Source: Planctomycetota bacterium
GTDB taxonomy: Bacteria > Planctomycetota > Planctomycetia > Pirellulales > Pirellulaceae
Assembly: GCA_024277285.1 (NCBI GenBank)
Contig: JAJRVM010000276.1
Coordinates: 1-16,419, forward strand
Length of the DNA: 16,419 nucleotides
Direction of reading: 5' to 3'
The notes below the pieces were generated by a model, which was not told the DNA's origin, did no database searches, and saw only the letters and a program-made list of their open reading frames with translations. Positions 14,019 to 16,419 of the stretch are shown here, one piece after another; position 1 is the first letter of the stretch; each line of letters starts with the position of its first letter. The translations under genes were made by a program, and so were the position numbers.

Positions 14019-15200
14019 ATGATCGCGTCTCACGTTTTCTGCAGGACGGTGGTTCGGCCTTGCCTGTTCTTGGCATTCGGGTTCCTGCTTGTCGCGGGGA
14101 CCGCTCAGGCGGGTGAACGTTGGAGTGTCGAGCAGACGCGGCAATGGTACGCCAAGCAACCCTGGCTGGTCGGATGCAACTATACGCCAAGCACGGCGAT
14201 CAATCAGCTGGAAATGTGGCAGGCCGATACGTTCGATCCCGAAACGATCGATCGCGAACTTGGTTGGGCTTCCGATCTGGGATTCACCAGTGTTCGCGTG
14301 TTCTTGCACAATCTGGTGTGGGATCAGGATCGAGAGGGTTTCTTAAAGCGGATCGATCAGTTCCTTGCCATCGCGGACAAGCACGATATTGGTGTCATGA
14401 TGGTGCCGTTGGATGCGGTATGGGATCCCAATCCTGTGGCAGGCAAGCAACGCGCGCCCAAGCCACACGTTCACAACTCGGGCTGGGTGCAAGCACCTGG
14501 CGCGGAAATCTTGGGGGATCCGAAACGGCACGACGAACTGAAGCCGTATATTCAGGGGCTCATTCGCCACTTCCGCGCCGACCGGCGTATTCAAGTGTGG
14601 GACCTGTTCAACGAGCCGGACAATCCCAATCGCAACGCGTATGGAGTGGATGGGGCGAAAACCGAGTTGCCCGAATCCAAAAAGGAAGCGATGGCTACGC
14701 TGCTGTTGGCCAAGCTGTTTGCATGGGCACGCGAAGTTAACCCGACCCAACCACTCACCGTCGGTGTGTGGCGCGGTGATTGGTCAGATCCAAGCAAGTT
14801 GACGCCCTACAACAAAGTGATGCTGGAGCAATCGGATATCATCACGTTTCATTGCTACGGCCATCCGGAACAGATGAACAAGTTGGTCGAACAGTTGAAG
14901 GTCTATCAACGCCCGTTGCTCTGCACCGAGTTCATGTCGCGTGGCAGTGGCAGTCTGTTCAATCCCATTTTGGAACAGCTGAAGAAGCAGAAAGTGGGCG
15001 CGTACAATTGGGGGTTGGTCGATGGGAAGACCCAGACGATCTATCCCTGGGAGACTTGGCAGAAGCAATACACCGCTCGACCTAAACTCTGGTTCCACGA
15101 GATCTTCCACGCCGATGGTAAGCCGTACAGCCAAGAGGAAGTGGACTACATCAAACGCGTGACGCACTGTGGCACGGCACTCCGTGCCGTAGGAAGATAG
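14019..15200 (+). CDS. Secreted GH5-like glycoside hydrolase (cellulase/mannanase clan)
   Basis: The protein has 393 residues. A signal peptide (1-31, core CLFLAFGFLLVAGTAQA) precedes a TIM-barrel glycoside hydrolase of the GH-A clan. The acid/base E199 is in WDLFNEPDNPN, the likely nucleophile E304 is in LLCTEFMSRGSG, and H278 is in TFHCYGHPE. Other barrel landmarks are GCNYTPS, GFTSVRVFLHNLVWDQD and VGAYNWGLVDGK. Retaining endo-acting enzymes on beta-glucans or mannans are typical, but the substrate is not identified. The start at 14019 has GGAG eight bases upstream and begins a clean signal peptide; the frame is open back to 13764 without support. The last 11 residues (HCGTALRAVGR) are encoded by an intergenic palindromic repeat, so the ancestral stop was probably lost. 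The gene seems complete otherwise. Confidence 0.85.
   Translation: MIASHVFCRTVVRPCLFLAFGFLLVAGTAQAGERWSVEQTRQWYAKQPWLVGCNYTPSTAINQLEMWQADTFDPETIDRELGWASDLGFTSVRVFLHNLVWDQDREGFLKRIDQFLAIADKHDIGVMMVPLDAVWDPNPVAGKQRAPKPHVHNSGWVQAPGAEILGDPKRHDELKPYIQGLIRHFRADRRIQVWDLFNEPDNPNRNAYGVDGAKTELPESKKEAMATLLLAKLFAWAREVNPTQPLTVGVWRGDWSDPSKLTPYNKVMLEQSDIITFHCYGHPEQMNKLVEQLKVYQRPLLCTEFMSRGSGSLFNPILEQLKKQKVGAYNWGLVDGKTQTIYPWETWQKQYTARPKLWFHEIFHADGKPYSQEEVDYIKRVTHCGTALRAVGR
15171..15190. repeat. GGCACGGCACTCCGTGCCGT palindrome, copy 2
   Basis: The 20-bp core is identical to copy 1. It lies inside the reading frame of the GH5-like gene and encodes most of its last residues. Confidence 0.9.
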
Positions 15201-15201
15201 T

Positions 15202-15221
15202 GGCACGGCACTCCGTGCCGT
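15202..15221. repeat. GGCACGGCACTCCGTGCCGT palindrome, copy 3
   Basis: This is an exact core copy 31 bp after copy 2, and both are followed by AGGAA. It lies directly after the stop of the GH5-like gene, where paired hairpins could act as a 3' end structure. Confidence 0.9.
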
Positions 15222-15235
15222 AGGAAAGAATAACG

Positions 15236-15256
15236 GCACAGCACTCCGAGGCTGTC
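15236..15256. repeat. Degenerate palindrome copy 4 with compensatory change
   Basis: GGCACAGCACTCCGAGGCTG aligns to the palindrome core. The left arm ACGGC has become ACAGC and the right arm GCCGT has become GCTGT, so the middle pair changed from G-C to A-T on both sides. The apical part has one extra base and is no longer paired. Confidence 0.6.
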
Positions 15257-15658
15257 ATTGTTTCCAAAACCGCACGATAATGACGTTTTCTTCAAGGCAC
15301 GAAATGCAAGTCTTGGTTCGGTGTTTAGGGACTGAATACATGACTTGGCATTCGATGGTCGGCGCGGCGATGGCAGAAAACGGACGTCTTCTCCGCGTCG
15401 TTTGCTTTGCCAATCAGTTGTGTTAGCCAGTTGGATGTGGAACTAGCCACAGGTTGTATTCACGGCACGGTTCGATGATCCCCATCCGTCGTGCGCAGTA
15501 TGACGCGCTGGTGGCCCGGTTTGGATTGGAGAATGAGTGAGTTGGTCTTACCAGACAGTTAACACCAGCGTTGCAGAAAAGCAGCTCGACTCGCATCGGA
15601 ACGATCCTGCTCCCATGATTCTCCGTGCCCTTTGAGATTGCTGTGGCTAGTCTTCTTG

Positions 15659-15696
15659 GGCCACGTCTTTCTTCGGCCTCGTCTTTTTTCGGCCAC
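15659..15696. repeat. 16-bp degenerate tandem repeat
   Basis: GGCCACGTCTTTCTTC (15659-15674) and GGCCTCGTCTTTTTTC (15675-15690) differ at two positions and are followed by GGCCAC. A weaker related unit lies just before (GGCTAGTCTTCTTG). The repeat is non-coding. Confidence 0.65.
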
Positions 15697-15858
15697 GGAG
15701 ACCGCTGAGATCCCAACGCGGCAGAGCCGCAATCAAATCACGGTTTGTTTGCGAGCGAGCAGCGCCTCAGTCAAATCAGTTCTTCATCACTCTGCCAATC
15801 TTTTTTCGCAGCCGTTCACGGCCCAATGCCGAATCTCGCCAAGTCCCGGAAGAAGAAC

Positions 15859-15888
15859 CGCTAATCGGCGCTAATGAACGCTAACAAA
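15859..15888. repeat. Decamer-periodic repeat, inverse orientation
   Basis: The units CGCTAATCGG, CGCTAATGAA and CGCTAACAAA run in tandem with exact 10-bp spacing. Their reverse complement (pattern TTAGCG) resembles the repeat at 1720-1749. A single opposite-strand unit, ATTAGCGGTC, follows at 15987-15996. Confidence 0.65.
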
Positions 15889-16042
15889 TGAGAAGACGCA
15901 AACCCGAGATTAGATCCATTGATCGCACAAGACTCGTGAGAGGATCCTTAAGTGGTTGCCTTTTTCGGTCTCCATTTGTTCCTTACATTAGCGGTCAATT
16001 ACTTCGGAGATCGTGAACGGTTACGCTAAATTGGACTATCCC

Positions 16043-16419
16043 ATGATACTGCATGTTGACATGGACGCGTTCTACGCTTCGGTCGAGGAGCGCGATCGAC
16101 CGGAACTGGTCGGCCGACCGGTGATTGTGGGTGGCACACCAGAGGGGCGAGGTGTGGTGGCGGCGGCAAATTACGTGGTGCGCGAATTCGGCGTCCACAG
16201 CGCGATGCCGGCCGCAACGGCCAAGCGACTCTGCCCACATGCCGTGTTCCTGCGACCGCGGATGAGCCATTATGCGGCGATCTCGGAACAGATCCGGGCA
16301 GTATTCGAGCAATACACGCCGCTGGTCGAGCCGCTTGCATTGGACGAGGCGTTTCTTGATGTGACCAACAGCCGGTTGCTGTACGGCGAGGCGCTGGACA
16401 TCGCCAAGCGGATCAAACA
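16043..16419 (+). CDS. dinB: DNA polymerase IV (Y-family), 5' part, cut by window end
   Basis: The first 125 residues are present; the frame is open at the window edge. This Y-family translesion polymerase copies damaged DNA with low fidelity. The start MILHVDMDAFYASVEE carries the metal-binding D6 and the steric-gate aromatic at Y11. GVVAAANYVVREFGVHSAMP matches the fingers motif, and PLALDEAFLDVTNS holds the catalytic D101-E102 pair (the serine before LDE in E. coli Pol IV is alanine here). The ATG has only weak purine content upstream. I could not find a LexA-type operator in the spacer, although LexA sites in this phylum may differ. The palm and little-finger parts lie outside the window, so completeness cannot be judged. 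Confidence 0.95.
   Translation, partial: MILHVDMDAFYASVEERDRPELVGRPVIVGGTPEGRGVVAAANYVVREFGVHSAMPAATAKRLCPHAVFLRPRMSHYAAISEQIRAVFEQYTPLVEPLALDEAFLDVTNSRLLYGEALDIAKRIK

Larger units (their letters stand above)
15222..16042. other. Long spacer, repeat-rich, possible gene remnant
   Basis: These 820 bp hold no confident gene. They contain a degenerate palindrome copy, a three-unit 16-bp degenerate tandem repeat (15659-15696), and decamer repeats (15859-15888, 15987-15996). A 40-codon open frame at 15304-15426 has AAGG six bases upstream, and a second piece at 15475-15540 is in the same frame. I do not recognise either piece. The minus-strand frame 15423-15716 shows no domain and is not called. 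Confidence 0.5.

Noticed and set aside
6602..15294. Shared 15-mer ATGACGTTTTCTTCA at 6602 and 15280
   Set aside because: One exact 15-bp match in a 16-kb window is close to chance expectation, and the flanks do not extend the match.
15423..15716. 97-codon minus-strand open frame
   Set aside because: It has no domain or ribosome binding site and crosses a degenerate tandem repeat.
15222..16042. LexA/SOS operator for DNA polymerase IV
   Set aside because: I looked for CTG-N10-CAG and GAAC-N4-GTTC type sites upstream of the polymerase gene and found none convincing.
1..16419. CRISPR array, tRNA or rRNA genes, insertion sequences
   Set aside because: There are no regularly spaced repeats with unique spacers, no cloverleaf-like sequence, no rRNA landmarks and no transposase reading frame.

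Overview
The window looks like chromosome from a planctomycete (Planctomycetota, Pirellulales-like). This is inferred from gene content and style, not from a marker gene. Supporting signs are a Tat-exported Gfo/Idh/MocA oxidoreductase, a secreted PQQ-type beta-propeller, a discoidin-domain secreted protein, a TIGR03663-type membrane glycosyltransferase beside an Alg5-like GT2, and a serine hydrolase fused to a sugar-hydrolase-like propeller. Most genes are short transcription units separated by long spacers full of small palindromes and tandem repeats. I see no tRNA, rRNA, CRISPR array or transposase.

Layout. 1-392 is a spacer with a heptad repeat. 393-578 (+) is a small single-cluster ferredoxin, followed by a strong intrinsic terminator at 706-743. 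Two minus-strand genes follow: a DinB/YfiT-fold protein (823-1365) and a homocysteine S-methyltransferase family protein (1798-2751). A PQQ-like propeller protein (2886-4226, +) converges on a membrane-anchored endonuclease/exonuclease/phosphatase protein (4265-5407, -), which lies just downstream of a small HEAT-repeat protein (5475-5966, -). The 5967-6637 spacer is dense with hairpins and direct repeats. It precedes a two-domain serine hydrolase/propeller protein (6638-8707, +). That gene converges on a minus-strand run: Alg5-like GT2 (11082-11837), discoidin protein (10300-10971) and Gfo/Idh/MocA oxidoreductase (8927-10198). The right end is plus-strand: a GT-C-like integral membrane protein (12081-13685), a secreted GH5-like glycoside hydrolase (14019-15200) and the first 125 codons of DNA polymerase IV (16043 to the window edge).

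Function. The right half leans toward carbohydrate work. The GT2 probably makes a polyprenyl-phosphate-sugar, and the divergently placed membrane glycosyltransferase may use it. The GH5-like enzyme, the discoidin protein, the Gfo/Idh/MocA protein and the hydrolase-propeller are all exported candidates for glycan recognition or processing. The left half is a mix of redox, one-carbon and nuclease functions with no evident shared pathway.

The least explained material is non-coding. A palindrome family built on GGCACGGCACTCCGTGCCGT occurs at 6204-6224 and twice at 15171-15221, with a degenerate copy at 15236-15256 that keeps one base pair by compensatory change. One copy forms the C-terminus of the GH5-like protein. 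There is also a hairpin cluster bounded by 14-bp direct repeats, several perfect 11-16 bp tandem duplications, and a decamer-periodic repeat seen at both ends of the window.
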